Source: Bacillus methanolicus (GTDB taxonomy: Bacteria; Bacillota; Bacilli; Bacillales; Cytobacillaceae). From it: a stretch of 56,908 bases of DNA. Each line of letters begins with the position of its first letter. The stretch's first letter is position 1. The notes under the pieces are model-generated. The model had not been told where the DNA came from. It worked only from the letters and a program-made list of their open reading frames with translations, and did not search any database. The stretch spans positions 1 through 56,908 of the forward strand of contig NZ_VTQX01000022.1 of the NCBI RefSeq assembly GCF_008764295.1. Direction: 5' to 3'. The position numbers and the translations under genes were made by a program. Positions 37,084 through 44,994 of this stretch are shown here, piece after piece.

Positions 37084-38148
37084 TTAATTTGCAATTTTTT
37101 CTTTGTTTAATAACTCTATTGCTTCTTTTAACGATTGCCCTTTTTCTAAAGGAAAATGGCAGGCAACAAAATGTTCATCACGAATCTCCTTTAATGATGG
37201 AGCTTCTTGCACGCAAAGTTCTGTAGCCAATGGGCATCTTGTCCTAAATCGACAACCTGATGGAGGATTAGCTGGAGATGGCACCTCCCCTTTTAAAACA
37301 ATCCTTACTTTTCTTAATTTAGGATCAGCCTCTGGGACTGTTGATAATAAAGCTGCTGTATAGGGATGGGCAGGATGATCAAAGATATTATCTGTTTCGG
37401 ACAGCTCTACCAGCTTTCCAAGATACATGACGCCAACCCGGTCTGATATATGCCTGACCACATTAAGCCCGTGGGCAATAAACAACATCGTTAAACCAAG
37501 TTCTTTTTTTAGCTTCATAAGTAAATTAATGACCTGCGATTGTACAGAAACATCTAAAGCTGATACTGGTTCGTCTGCAACGACAAATTCTGGATTTAAA
37601 GCAAGTGCTCTCGCAATTCCTACCCTCTGCCTTTGCCCTCCAGAGAATTCATGGGGATAGCTGTGGTATCGGCTCGGGTCTAGCCCAACAAGTTCAAGCA
37701 TTTCCTTTACTTTTGCCTCTTTTTCCAAACCACTTGCGATTCCATGAATTTCATACATCTCACCAATAATCTGGCCAATTGTAAATCTAGGATTTAGGGA
37801 ACCAAAAGGGTCCTGATAAATAATTTGCATCTCTTTACGAAGTTTACGGAGTTCACGATTGTTTTGCTCTAATATATTCGTATTTTTATAAAATACCCTT
37901 CCCTCTGTCGGTTCCTGTAGCCGTAAGATATTTCTCCCTAAAGTAGACTTTCCACACCCTGATTCTCCAACAAGTCCCAATGTTTCTCCTTTATAAATAT
38001 GAAAGGATACATCATCTACGGCTTTGACGATTTTCCTTTTGCTATTAAACATTCCACCTCCTTTAATTGAAAAATGCTTTTTCAAGTTTTCTATTTTTAG
38101 AAGCGGTTCTTTCGTAGCAGCAGATGTTTCCTCTTGGCTATGATTCAA
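37084..38148 (-). CDS. Peptide ABC transporter ATP-binding protein (OppF type), system 3
   Basis: About 354 residues. Walker [24 protein letters not shown], signature [15 protein letters not shown], Walker [13 protein letters not shown]; the H-loop reads FIAHGLNVV, where Gly replaces the usual Asp after His. C-terminal [17 protein letters not shown] at 38148 (LNHSQEE) with GGGAGAG 7 nt upstream is preferred over an in-frame ATG 15 codons earlier. The start overlaps the upstream gene by 11 bp. N-terminal extension rich in Glu/Ser/Ala. Confidence 0.9.
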   Translation of the reverse strand: MNHSQEETSAATKEPLLKIENLKKHFSIKGGGMFNSKRKIVKAVDDVSFHIYKGETLGLVGESGCGKSTLGRNILRLQEPTEGRVFYKNTNILEQNNRELRKLRKEMQIIYQDPFGSLNPRFTIGQIIGEMYEIHGIASGLEKEAKVKEMLELVGLDPSRYHSYPHEFSGGQRQRVGIARALALNPEFVVADEPVSALDVSVQSQVINLLMKLKKELGLTMLFIAHGLNVVRHISDRVGVMYLGKLVELSETDNIFDHPAHPYTAALLSTVPEADPKLRKVRIVLKGEVPSPANPPSGCRFRTRCPLATELCVQEAPSLKEIRDEHFVACHFPLEKGQSLKEAIELLNKEKIAN

Positions 38149-39163
38149 TGGAAATCTCTCCTTCCTCTTCCACATCAAGCAGGCTATGTTCAAGAAGATA
38201 ATCTACATGCCAGCAAGCAACTTGTCTATCTCCTCTTGTTTCCATTGCCGGAGCTTCTTGATGGCATTTTTCAGTGGCGAAAGGGCATCTTGGTGAAAAT
38301 CGGCACCCATCTGGAATTTCATTCAAACTTGGAATAGAGCCATTGATCGATTTAAGGGGAACCCCTCTTTGCCCATCCATCTTAGGCACAGATTCTAGCA
38401 AACCTTTCGTGTAAGGATGTAAAGGTTGTTCAAATATATCAAGCGTATTAGCAATTTCCATTATTTTTCCTGCGTACATAATGATAATTCGATTCGCCAT
38501 TTCCGCAGCCACTCCAATATCATGAGTGATTAGCATGATCGACATCTTTTTTTCTTCCCTTAAATTTCGTAATAGCTCTAAAATTTGCGCCTCTATCGTT
38601 ACATCAAGGGCCGTTGTTGGTTCATCAGCAATTAATAATTCAGGTTCGGATGCTAATGCCATCGCAATCATTACCCTTTGCCTCATTCCCCCGGACAATT
38701 CATGTGGATATTGTTTTAATCTCCCCTCAGGATCTGATATTCCGACAAGGCGAACAAGTTTTTCTGCCTCTTTCCAAGCCTCTTCTTTGCCAATTTTATG
38801 ATGGAATAAAATCGCCTCGGAAATTTGCTTTCCAATGGTGAATACTGGATTAAGGGCCGTTAATGGTTCTTGGAAGATCATCGATATTTTCGAACCCCGT
38901 ATTTTTCTCATTTCATCCGCTTTTTTTGTCGTTAGGCTTTCCCCTTTAAATGAAATTTCTCCATTTAAGATCTTCCCATTTTCAAATTCAACTAGTCGCA
39001 TAATACTCATTGATGTAACACTTTTACCACTTCCAGACTCTCCAACAATACAAATCGTTTCTCCTTTATTAATATCAAAGGATACACCGTCAACTGCTCT
39101 GACAAATCCATTTTTTCCTTTGTAACCAACAACAAGATCTTTTACTTCTAAAATCTTGTCCAT
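38138..39163 (-). CDS. Peptide ABC transporter ATP-binding protein (OppD type), system 3
   Basis: About 341 residues. Walker A GESGSGKS, MIFQEPLTALNP, signature LSGGMRQRVMIAMAL, Walker B LLIADEPTTALD, H-loop LITHDIGVA, C-terminal IPDGCRFSPRCPFATEKC. ATG at 39163 directly follows GGAGG at proper distance; six codons upstream in frame encode the RBS itself. It lies 18 bp after the IclR regulator. Confidence 0.92.
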   Translation of the reverse strand: MDKILEVKDLVVGYKGKNGFVRAVDGVSFDINKGETICIVGESGSGKSVTSMSIMRLVEFENGKILNGEISFKGESLTTKKADEMRKIRGSKISMIFQEPLTALNPVFTIGKQISEAILFHHKIGKEEAWKEAEKLVRLVGISDPEGRLKQYPHELSGGMRQRVMIAMALASEPELLIADEPTTALDVTIEAQILELLRNLREEKKMSIMLITHDIGVAAEMANRIIIMYAGKIMEIANTLDIFEQPLHPYTKGLLESVPKMDGQRGVPLKSINGSIPSLNEIPDGCRFSPRCPFATEKCHQEAPAMETRGDRQVACWHVDYLLEHSLLDVEEEGEISIES

Positions 39164-39181
39164 ACAATTACCTCCTTCCAC

Positions 39182-39970
39182 TTAAGATAGGGAATTCATT
39201 AAAAACTTTCTTCTCGATGGAAAAAAGGATTTTCTTAATACAGAACTCAAAGATTGATAGTTTTCTTGTAAACTAATTAACATTCTCTCTGTTTCCTCTA
39301 TCGTTACTCTATATTTTGGCCCAGCCACAGATATTGATCCGAGAATATTCTTTTTATGATCGAATAGAGGAATGGATATAGCGGCAACATCATTAAAGGT
39401 TTCTCCGGCAGTATAGTACCAGCCTTGATGTTTGATTTTTTCAAGTACTTCATAAAAAGCTTCTTTCGTTTCAATTTGTTGCGCATTATTATTTAATCCC
39501 TCATCAATAATTCGATTCTGAATTTCCTCAGGCAGGTAAGCTAAAATCACTTTATGTGATGCCCCAATATATAAAGGACTTCTCTTTCCTACTGATTCTG
39601 CAAATCTCACTTGCTGTTCACTCTCAACGATTTTCAAGAAAACTCCTTCTTCATTGTCCAGAATGGTAAACACAACACTTTCACCTGTTTGTAAAGCGAT
39701 TTTTTTCATAATCGGCTCGATCAATTCGGCAAATTTTAGATGTTCCTCGACCACATTGCTAAGTTCAATTAACTTTATGCCAAGTTCATATTTTTGTGTA
39801 TCTGGGTTGTGAAATACGTACCCTTCCTCTTCCAAAGTACTGAGCAACCGATAAACAACCGTATGGTTCATATCTAAATGCCGTGCAAGTTCTCGCAGCC
39901 CCCAAGACGGGTTTTCAGACGTGAAAGAATTCAGTACACTTAAAGCCTTACTTACTGTTTTTGAAGTCAT
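39182..39970 (-). CDS. IclR-family transcriptional regulator
   Basis: 262 residues. N-terminal winged HTH (about 1-60; SVLNSFTSENPSWGLRELARHLDMNHTVVYRLLSTLEEEGYV) and the IclR effector domain (about 75-250; KRSPLYIGASHKVILAYLP, GWYYTAGETFNDVAAISIPLFD, SVAGPKYR). It heads peptide-transport operon 3 and probably controls it; a perfect palindrome overlaps its own promoter. The effector may be a dipeptide or amino acid. Confidence 0.92.
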   Translation of the reverse strand: MTSKTVSKALSVLNSFTSENPSWGLRELARHLDMNHTVVYRLLSTLEEEGYVFHNPDTQKYELGIKLIELSNVVEEHLKFAELIEPIMKKIALQTGESVVFTILDNEEGVFLKIVESEQQVRFAESVGKRSPLYIGASHKVILAYLPEEIQNRIIDEGLNNNAQQIETKEAFYEVLEKIKHQGWYYTAGETFNDVAAISIPLFDHKKNILGSISVAGPKYRVTIEETERMLISLQENYQSLSSVLRKSFFPSRRKFLMNSLS

Positions 39971-39989
39971 TTCATCTCCACTTCTTTCT

Positions 39990-40006
39990 GGTTCTATAAT
40001 AGAACC
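39990..40006. promoter_or_regulatory. Probable IclR operator
   Basis: GGTTCTATAATAGAACC is a perfect 17-bp palindrome 20 bp before the IclR start. On the minus strand its centre reads TATTAT, a possible -10, with TTACAA 18 bp upstream as -35. A repressor bound here would block transcription of the whole operon. Confidence 0.65.
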
Positions 40007-40152
40007 ACTGTTACGAATTTTGTAATTTGTTATAATAATACCACTTTTTGAATTAATATCAATATAAATTATTAGAATTTTTTATACTTTTTCAAAAATT
40101 TTGTTCGTTTTTTTAACATAAAGCGGTTACATTTTGAGATTCTAAAAATTGA

Positions 40153-40188
40153 TAAAAAAAAAGCATTCTAAATGAACAGCTTTTAGAA
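40153..40188 (-). terminator. Rho-independent terminator after the BenE-like gene
   Basis: TTCTAAA (40166-40172) pairs with TTTAGAA (40182-40188); on the minus strand it is followed by TGCTTTTTTTT. It lies about 50 bp after the transporter stop. Confidence 0.75.
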
Positions 40189-40239
40189 CACTCTCGCATA
40201 TATTTTTTCCAAAACCATCTATTAAACTTAAATTAAAAA

Positions 40240-41463
40240 TCATGAACTTATTTTCAAATCAGTTTCGACAAAATAGGCAACAAAAGTTCCGATAAGAAGT
40301 GAAATAACAGGCGCGCTTATATTCATAATGGAAATGTTTGAAAATGCGATAATGAAAGCAAATGTGGTGCTCATTTTCATCGATTCCTTTGCAAAGCTTT
40401 GATATAAACTATTTCCAAACACTCCAATAAGAGAGAAACCAACAACTACTGCAATAAACTCCTGCGGTAATACTTGAATCATAGGAATCAGTTTCCAAGA
40501 AAACAGACCGAATATTAGGAGAAGTATTCCCGTAACTACTGCCCCCATATATCTTTTTTCTTTTGGACCAGCTTCCTCCCCTGCGCAGATCACTGTTGCC
40601 ATTCCAGCCGCATTTGCTGATTGGCCGCCAAAAAAACTAGTCAAGATCGAAAAAATCCCACTAAATGAGACAAGTTTATTGATCGGAGTTTGATAGTTTT
40701 TTTGCTGTAATCCACCAATTGCAACTGCAGCATCATTGCTTAATATGAGAAGGGCAAGTGGAATTGAGACGGAAAGAATACTAACAAGATTAAACTCGGG
40801 AGTTTGTATACTCGGTATTAATACATCAAATGAAGAGCCCGTCTTATTTAAAGGATAAAATAACAGCATGACGACAAAACCAACCACAATCGCTGCGATT
40901 ACAGGCGGAATTCTTAATTTCCATTTACTAAAAGCAAGGAACGTTATTATTGATAAACTTCCCACAAGCCATAATTGATTTGCAGAAACAACAAAATTTA
41001 CCATATATTTCATAATCATCCCTGCTAGCATAGCTGAAATGATTTCTTTAGGAATCAATTGTACAAATTTAGAAAAGACACCTAGAGCACCGATGATAAA
41101 CATCAAAATTCCTGAAACTACGTAGGCTCCTATTAGCTGTTGAAAGCTAAACTGTGGTGTCACCGTCACAAGAAAAGCAACTCCAGTAAGACTATGTCCA
41201 CCAACAATCGGAATCTTATAATGTAGTGGAAGGAAAATTCCGAATAGACCTCCAAAAACATATACAGAAAACATCCATAATGATGTTTGAAAATCTGTAA
41301 ATCCTCCATTAGCTGCTGCTTCCAATATTAATATGGATGGACCAGTGATGATAAAAATCCCAGCAACCATGCCACTTGCTATATTTTGTAGGTTTAGATC
41401 ATTGATAGGAAACCACGATTTCGAAAGTGTATCGTTCACATCTATTAATCTCCTTTTCATCAT
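40240..41463 (-). CDS. BenE-family (benzoate/H+ symporter-like) transporter
   Basis: 407 residues with about eleven or twelve membrane spans. Motifs include VAGIFIITGPSILILEAAANGGF, GHSLTGVAFLVTVTP and FGGQSANAAGMATVICAGEEAGP, resembling BenE/YdcO-like and related xanthine/sulphate-fold permeases. The substrate may be an aromatic acid or another organic anion. Translation is probably coupled to the small upstream membrane protein, whose stop overlaps the two start ATGs; no independent RBS is seen. Confidence 0.8.
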   Translation of the reverse strand: MMKRRLIDVNDTLSKSWFPINDLNLQNIASGMVAGIFIITGPSILILEAAANGGFTDFQTSLWMFSVYVFGGLFGIFLPLHYKIPIVGGHSLTGVAFLVTVTPQFSFQQLIGAYVVSGILMFIIGALGVFSKFVQLIPKEIISAMLAGMIMKYMVNFVVSANQLWLVGSLSIITFLAFSKWKLRIPPVIAAIVVGFVVMLLFYPLNKTGSSFDVLIPSIQTPEFNLVSILSVSIPLALLILSNDAAVAIGGLQQKNYQTPINKLVSFSGIFSILTSFFGGQSANAAGMATVICAGEEAGPKEKRYMGAVVTGILLLIFGLFSWKLIPMIQVLPQEFIAVVVGFSLIGVFGNSLYQSFAKESMKMSTTFAFIIAFSNISIMNISAPVISLLIGTFVAYFVETDLKISS

Positions 41464-41651
41464 TGCCAGTTTGGTGATTTAGATAACTCTACTAAAGCCA
41501 TCATCACATTGAGCATAAAGATAGCCAGAACAATAGGCACAGCAAGTAAAACATTTCTTCCTAATTTCATTCTTATAACAGCTGCGTAATACCCACAAAC
41601 AAATAAAACGATACCCGAAACAAGCAGCATAATCAATAAAATGATCAACAC
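41460..41651 (-). CDS. Small hypothetical two-helix membrane protein
   Basis: 63 residues: helix about 3-24 (LLIMLLVSGIVLFVCGYYAAV), a short basic loop (RMKLGRN), helix about 34-54. GTG start 7 nt after AGGAG. The stop codon overlaps the BenE-like start, so it may be an accessory subunit of that transporter or a coupling leader. No relative is recognised. Confidence 0.65.
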   Translation of the reverse strand: MLIILLIMLLVSGIVLFVCGYYAAVIRMKLGRNVLLAVPIVLAIFMLNVMMALVELSKSPNWQ

Positions 41652-41709
41652 CGGCTCACTCCTATACTTATAGAATCATCGTAATCTATTTAGCTCTCCA
41701 TTTTGCCAT

Positions 41710-42300
41710 TTAGTCCTCCCAATAAAAAATAGCATCCATAATGATATAATCTCCCGGTTCCTTGTATATGGTTGGAATGTTTGCTTGAAATGGCAATGGT
41801 GCGCTAATCTGTTCAAATTCAAGAAGAGCGTACTCATACTCTTCTAACGCTAGTTTTAATTGTCTTCCAAGTTCATGAAATTCTTCTCTTAAAAACAATT
41901 GATTTGAAGCACTAATGATCGACCCGTATCCACCGCTTAATACTTCATTTGATTTGATCCGTATCGTTTTTGAACGATCATCTTCTCCCATGATCGCAAC
42001 AGGCGCTAACCGACAGATATCAATGATAATTCCTTCTGTCTTTTCCTTTCGAATTCCGTATTTTTCACTCTCGACTGTTACATTTTTTTTCGTATAGCAA
42101 AAGAATTCAACAAAAGGAGCGTATCCACTTCCAAAATGATTCCACTCTGCTTCACAGATGATATGTGGAATTCGATTAATGCGATGGAATAACCTCCTTA
42201 TATGCGCTTCAATTTCTTGCTCATTACCAGTATCATAAGGAAATTTATCCCCAATCGCTTTCCCTGCAATTAAATCTTGCAATTGCACATTCGTAAACAT
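41710..42300 (-). CDS. Hypothetical protein of unknown family
   Basis: 196 residues, soluble, no signal peptide or membrane span. Visible stretches are RLFHRINRIPHIICEAEWNHFGSGYAPFVEFF and EGIIIDICRLAPVAIMGEDDRSKT. The composition is mixed alpha/beta. GGAGG lies 13 nt before the ATG, a rather long spacing. It stands between the deleted MocR gene and the BenE-like pair and could be co-transcribed with them. I do not recognise it. Confidence 0.6.
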   Translation of the reverse strand: MFTNVQLQDLIAGKAIGDKFPYDTGNEQEIEAHIRRLFHRINRIPHIICEAEWNHFGSGYAPFVEFFCYTKKNVTVESEKYGIRKEKTEGIIIDICRLAPVAIMGEDDRSKTIRIKSNEVLSGGYGSIISASNQLFLREEFHELGRQLKLALEEYEYALLEFEQISAPLPFQANIPTIYKEPGDYIIMDAIFYWED

Positions 42301-42339
42301 TTGATTATACTCACCTCCATTTTAATTTCCCTATTACTT

Positions 42340-42804
42340 TCACTTTTTTAAAGATGTAAGAGCTTCTGCAAATCTTCTAACACCTTCCCTAATCTCTTCT
42401 ACCCTCGCTCTCGCATATGTAAAGCGGACATAACTCGCTAAATTGATTAAATTCTTCTCTTCCATTTCTCTGCGCAATCTTTGCGTAACTGGTAAGTTTG
42501 GTAAAAAGGGACCCGATTCAATATAACGATGCCAGCTTGGAATACGCTTTTTTGTACCCCTCCAAATATCCTTGCTAATCATCGTACCGCTTCCTTGAAT
42601 ACTTTGAATGAATCCACCTGCTTGAAGTTCATCATATGCAGCGACAACGGTACTCCTGTTTACCTTCAGTTCCTTTGCGAAAACTCTTCCTGAAGGCAAC
42701 GATTTTTCTGATGGAAAAGCCCCATCCGCAATATTATTTTCAACATATTCAGCTATTTGTTTATATAGTGGCTTCTTCGATGCTCGGTTTGGTTCCCAAG
42801 TCAT
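42340..42804 (-). pseudogene. MocR-type GntR regulator with internal deletion of the aminotransferase domain
   Basis: 154 residues. Residues 1-78 are a typical MocR winged HTH (KKPLYKQIAEYVENNIADG, RSTVVAAYDELQAGGFIQSIQGSGTMIS). Residues 79-124 are the normal linker, ending MEEKNLINLAS where full-length proteins enter the PLP domain. From residue 125 it jumps to YVRFTYARARVEEIREGVRRF, which is the extreme C-terminus of full-length (about 470-residue) MocR proteins. Roughly 320 residues with the PLP lysine are missing, yet the frame is kept. It is either a recent in-frame deletion pseudogene or a stand-alone DNA-binding remnant that lost effector control. Confidence 0.8.
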
Positions 42805-42879
42805 TTATCACCATTCCTTTGCAAAAGCGTTGATGATATTATCCCAAGTTAATAATGATGAATAAATATTCCATACCCT

Positions 42880-43074
42880 TTAGTGGAAGATACTGATATA
42901 TAATCCTAAAGCAACTAACGAAAGAAGAATGACAACAGCATAAATAATGGTTAAATTCTTTGTATTCTTTTTTGTAGAGCCTCGATAATCTTCATCGCTT
43001 CTTCTCGTTAGCCATAACGTTCCCAATAAAGCGGCAATCAAGATCAGCAACACGATCACAATTAGCAGATTCAT
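42880..43074 (-). CDS. Small hypothetical membrane protein
   Basis: 64 residues: helix about 2-22, a polar charged loop TRRSDEDYRGSTKKNTKN, helix about 41-62. GGGGG lies 6 nt before the ATG, supporting translation. Monocistronic as far as can be seen. From 43075 to 43274 no gene is seen, but TTTTTCACCATCCA occurs twice (about 43156-43200) as a short direct repeat. Confidence 0.6.
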   Translation of the reverse strand: MNLLIVIVLLILIAALLGTLWLTRRSDEDYRGSTKKNTKNLTIIYAVVILLSLVALGLYISIFH

Positions 43075-43274
43075 AGTTAACCCCCATTATTGAACAGAGT
43101 AATTTTTTCAGCTTAATGATTCATTCAAATATTCAGTATAAATTAGAAAGAGCTTTTTTTCACCATCCATTTACCATTATTTTTCACCATCCACTTTGAA
43201 GACGATGTTAAATTTAAAGTAAAAATTTAAAAAACACCTCTACAAATGTAAAAGTGTATAAATTCCTCGTCAAA

Positions 43275-44270
43275 TCAACCAATCTTCGCTTTCCGAAATC
43301 CATCGAAAATGCTCATTGCCGAAGATATAAGTAATATGAAAATCCCTCCACCAATAATTAAAGACATAAATTGAGTTGAAGATATTGAAAATAACTCCGT
43401 CATATAGTCAATAAATTCTAAGGTTAGTAAATTTGGCGTTCCAATTATAATGATAAACGCAACGGCCCCAACAACTTCTTGTACTGTATTAAAAACCGCC
43501 ATTTTCTTTGTCCATTGCCCCTTAATTAATTTGTAGAGTACGAAAGTTAATTCAAGACCAATCACGATTACGATCAGTGGCCAATATCGCAACAAAATCT
43601 CTTGATTAAACATTGGAGCAACTAGTTTTAAACCTTCTAAACTACCAGTATAAACACCTAATAATCGCTCCGCATAGAAATAAAGTGTTGCCCATATACC
43701 AATCCACAGTAAGCTTCCAAATATCTCAATCCTTGAAATTGTTTTTTTCTTAGGAATGTACGGAATATCCTTCAAATCTTCCGGTGTCCATTTTTTAAAT
43801 GTTGCTGTTAATGGCTGACCATTATGACCTTTGTCTGTTCTCTCTAAAATAACAAATACAAGCGTGATCCAAAATAAGAATTGAATTCCTACCTCGAATA
43901 TAGTCAATATCCCTTTGCTTATTAGGCTCACCATTACATTTATGGGCGATTCTTCACTGTATCCAGTCAAATATTCCGCAAAAATGGAAATAAATGATAC
44001 GATTAAGGCAATTGGGATTATCATTTTTAATAAGCTGACATACACATCAAAATAACGAGGACCGATCAAATACATTGGTTTATCACGATATCCATACGCT
44101 AATGCTACCGGACTTCCAAGCTTTTCTAATACTGACTTAACATCTTCATCACTATACTCATCAGGTAGCATATCCCCAATCGTGGAAGATAGCTCAAGGG
44201 CGATATCCTCACGATTTTTTTCGGGTAAGCGCCGAGTTACTTCCTGAATATATATTTTAATTAAATCCAT
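43275..44270 (-). CDS. HAAS-domain membrane protein partnered with PadR
   Basis: 331 residues. The N-terminal 60 residues form the HAAS-type helical region (IYIQEVTRRLPEKNREDIALELSSTIGDML, DVKSVLEKLGSPVALAYGY), followed by about six membrane helices. PadR-HAAS pairs are known one- or two-component-like modules in Firmicutes, with the HAAS protein acting at the membrane. It overlaps the padR gene by 14 bp, a strong sign of co-expression. Confidence 0.82.
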   Translation of the reverse strand: MDLIKIYIQEVTRRLPEKNREDIALELSSTIGDMLPDEYSDEDVKSVLEKLGSPVALAYGYRDKPMYLIGPRYFDVYVSLLKMIIPIALIVSFISIFAEYLTGYSEESPINVMVSLISKGILTIFEVGIQFLFWITLVFVILERTDKGHNGQPLTATFKKWTPEDLKDIPYIPKKKTISRIEIFGSLLWIGIWATLYFYAERLLGVYTGSLEGLKLVAPMFNQEILLRYWPLIVIVIGLELTFVLYKLIKGQWTKKMAVFNTVQEVVGAVAFIIIIGTPNLLTLEFIDYMTELFSISSTQFMSLIIGGGIFILLISSAMSIFDGFRKAKIG

Positions 44271-44604
44271 CCTTCTCTCCCCCTTCCAATAAACTATAGA
44301 GTTCCTTTGCGTTTTTCATCCATTCTTCTTTTAACTTGATAAATATTTCTACTCCATATGCGCTTAAAACATAATATTTCCGAGGTCTACTTTCTGATGT
44401 ATCCCAGCTACTTGTCACCAATTCCTGCTTTTCTAGGCGTCGAAGTAAAGGATATAAAGTGCTTTGATCAATAATAATTCCTGAACCTTCTAGTAACTGA
44501 ACAAGCGAATACCCATACTGTGGTGTTCGCAATTGGCTTAAAACAGCTAAAGTCAAAGTTCCTCGCCTAAGCTCAGTTGTTAACGAATTTAATAACTGAC
44601 TCAC
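44257..44604 (-). CDS. PadR-family transcriptional regulator
   Basis: 115 residues with the PadR winged HTH: LRRGTLTLAVLSQLRTPQYGYSLVQLLE, STLYPLLRRLEKQELVTSSWDTSESRPRKYYVLSAYGVEIF, and a C-terminal dimerisation helix. GTG start with GAGGTG upstream. It is encoded just downstream of two 21-bp dyads and likely represses its own operon with the HAAS protein. Confidence 0.92.
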   Translation of the reverse strand: MSQLLNSLTTELRRGTLTLAVLSQLRTPQYGYSLVQLLEGSGIIIDQSTLYPLLRRLEKQELVTSSWDTSESRPRKYYVLSAYGVEIFIKLKEEWMKNAKELYSLLEGGEKDGFN

Positions 44605-44624
44605 CTGTTCACCTCATCTTTAAA

Positions 44625-44673
44625 ATACTATATGACGTACAGTATTTTTTATATACTATGTATCATACAGTAT
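44625..44673 (-). promoter_or_regulatory. Tandem PadR operators
   Basis: Two 21-bp imperfect dyads 28 bp apart: ATACTATATG...ACAGTAT (44625-44645) and ATACTATG...ACAGTAT (44653-44673), both ending in ATACT/AGTAT arms. This arrangement, ATACT-rich dyads directly before a padR gene, is the usual form of PadR operators. They cover the expected promoter. 44674-44838 has no other recognised element. Confidence 0.75.
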
Positions 44674-44838
44674 TGATGCAACTAAATCAATTGCTTATTT
44701 TAATTTATAATGAAATAACCATAAAATGGGTAGTATGTTGGAATAAGAACAGTGTAAAGCATCACTTGAATGTCTTGTAGATGCCGCATTTAAATTTTTC
44801 CACAACTTCAGCATACTCTCATTTCCGGTCATTAACGC

Positions 44839-44863
44839 AAAAAAGCTGAAATTCTCTTTCAGC
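44839..44863 (-). terminator. Rho-independent terminator of the formate dehydrogenase operon
   Basis: GCTGAAA (44845-44851) pairs with TTTCAGC (44857-44863) across TTCTC; on the minus strand a TTTTTT run follows. It lies about 130 bp after the fdhA stop codon. Confidence 0.7.
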
Positions 44864-44994
44864 AAGAATCTCAGCCTCTCTACACATATTCATTTTTCAC
44901 TTCACTATAAGCTAGTAGGCATAAAATGGATGGGTGCTTTGCAAGCGCACATTCTTTCTCAGTAATTTAATCTCTTTCTGCTCTTAACTTAACA

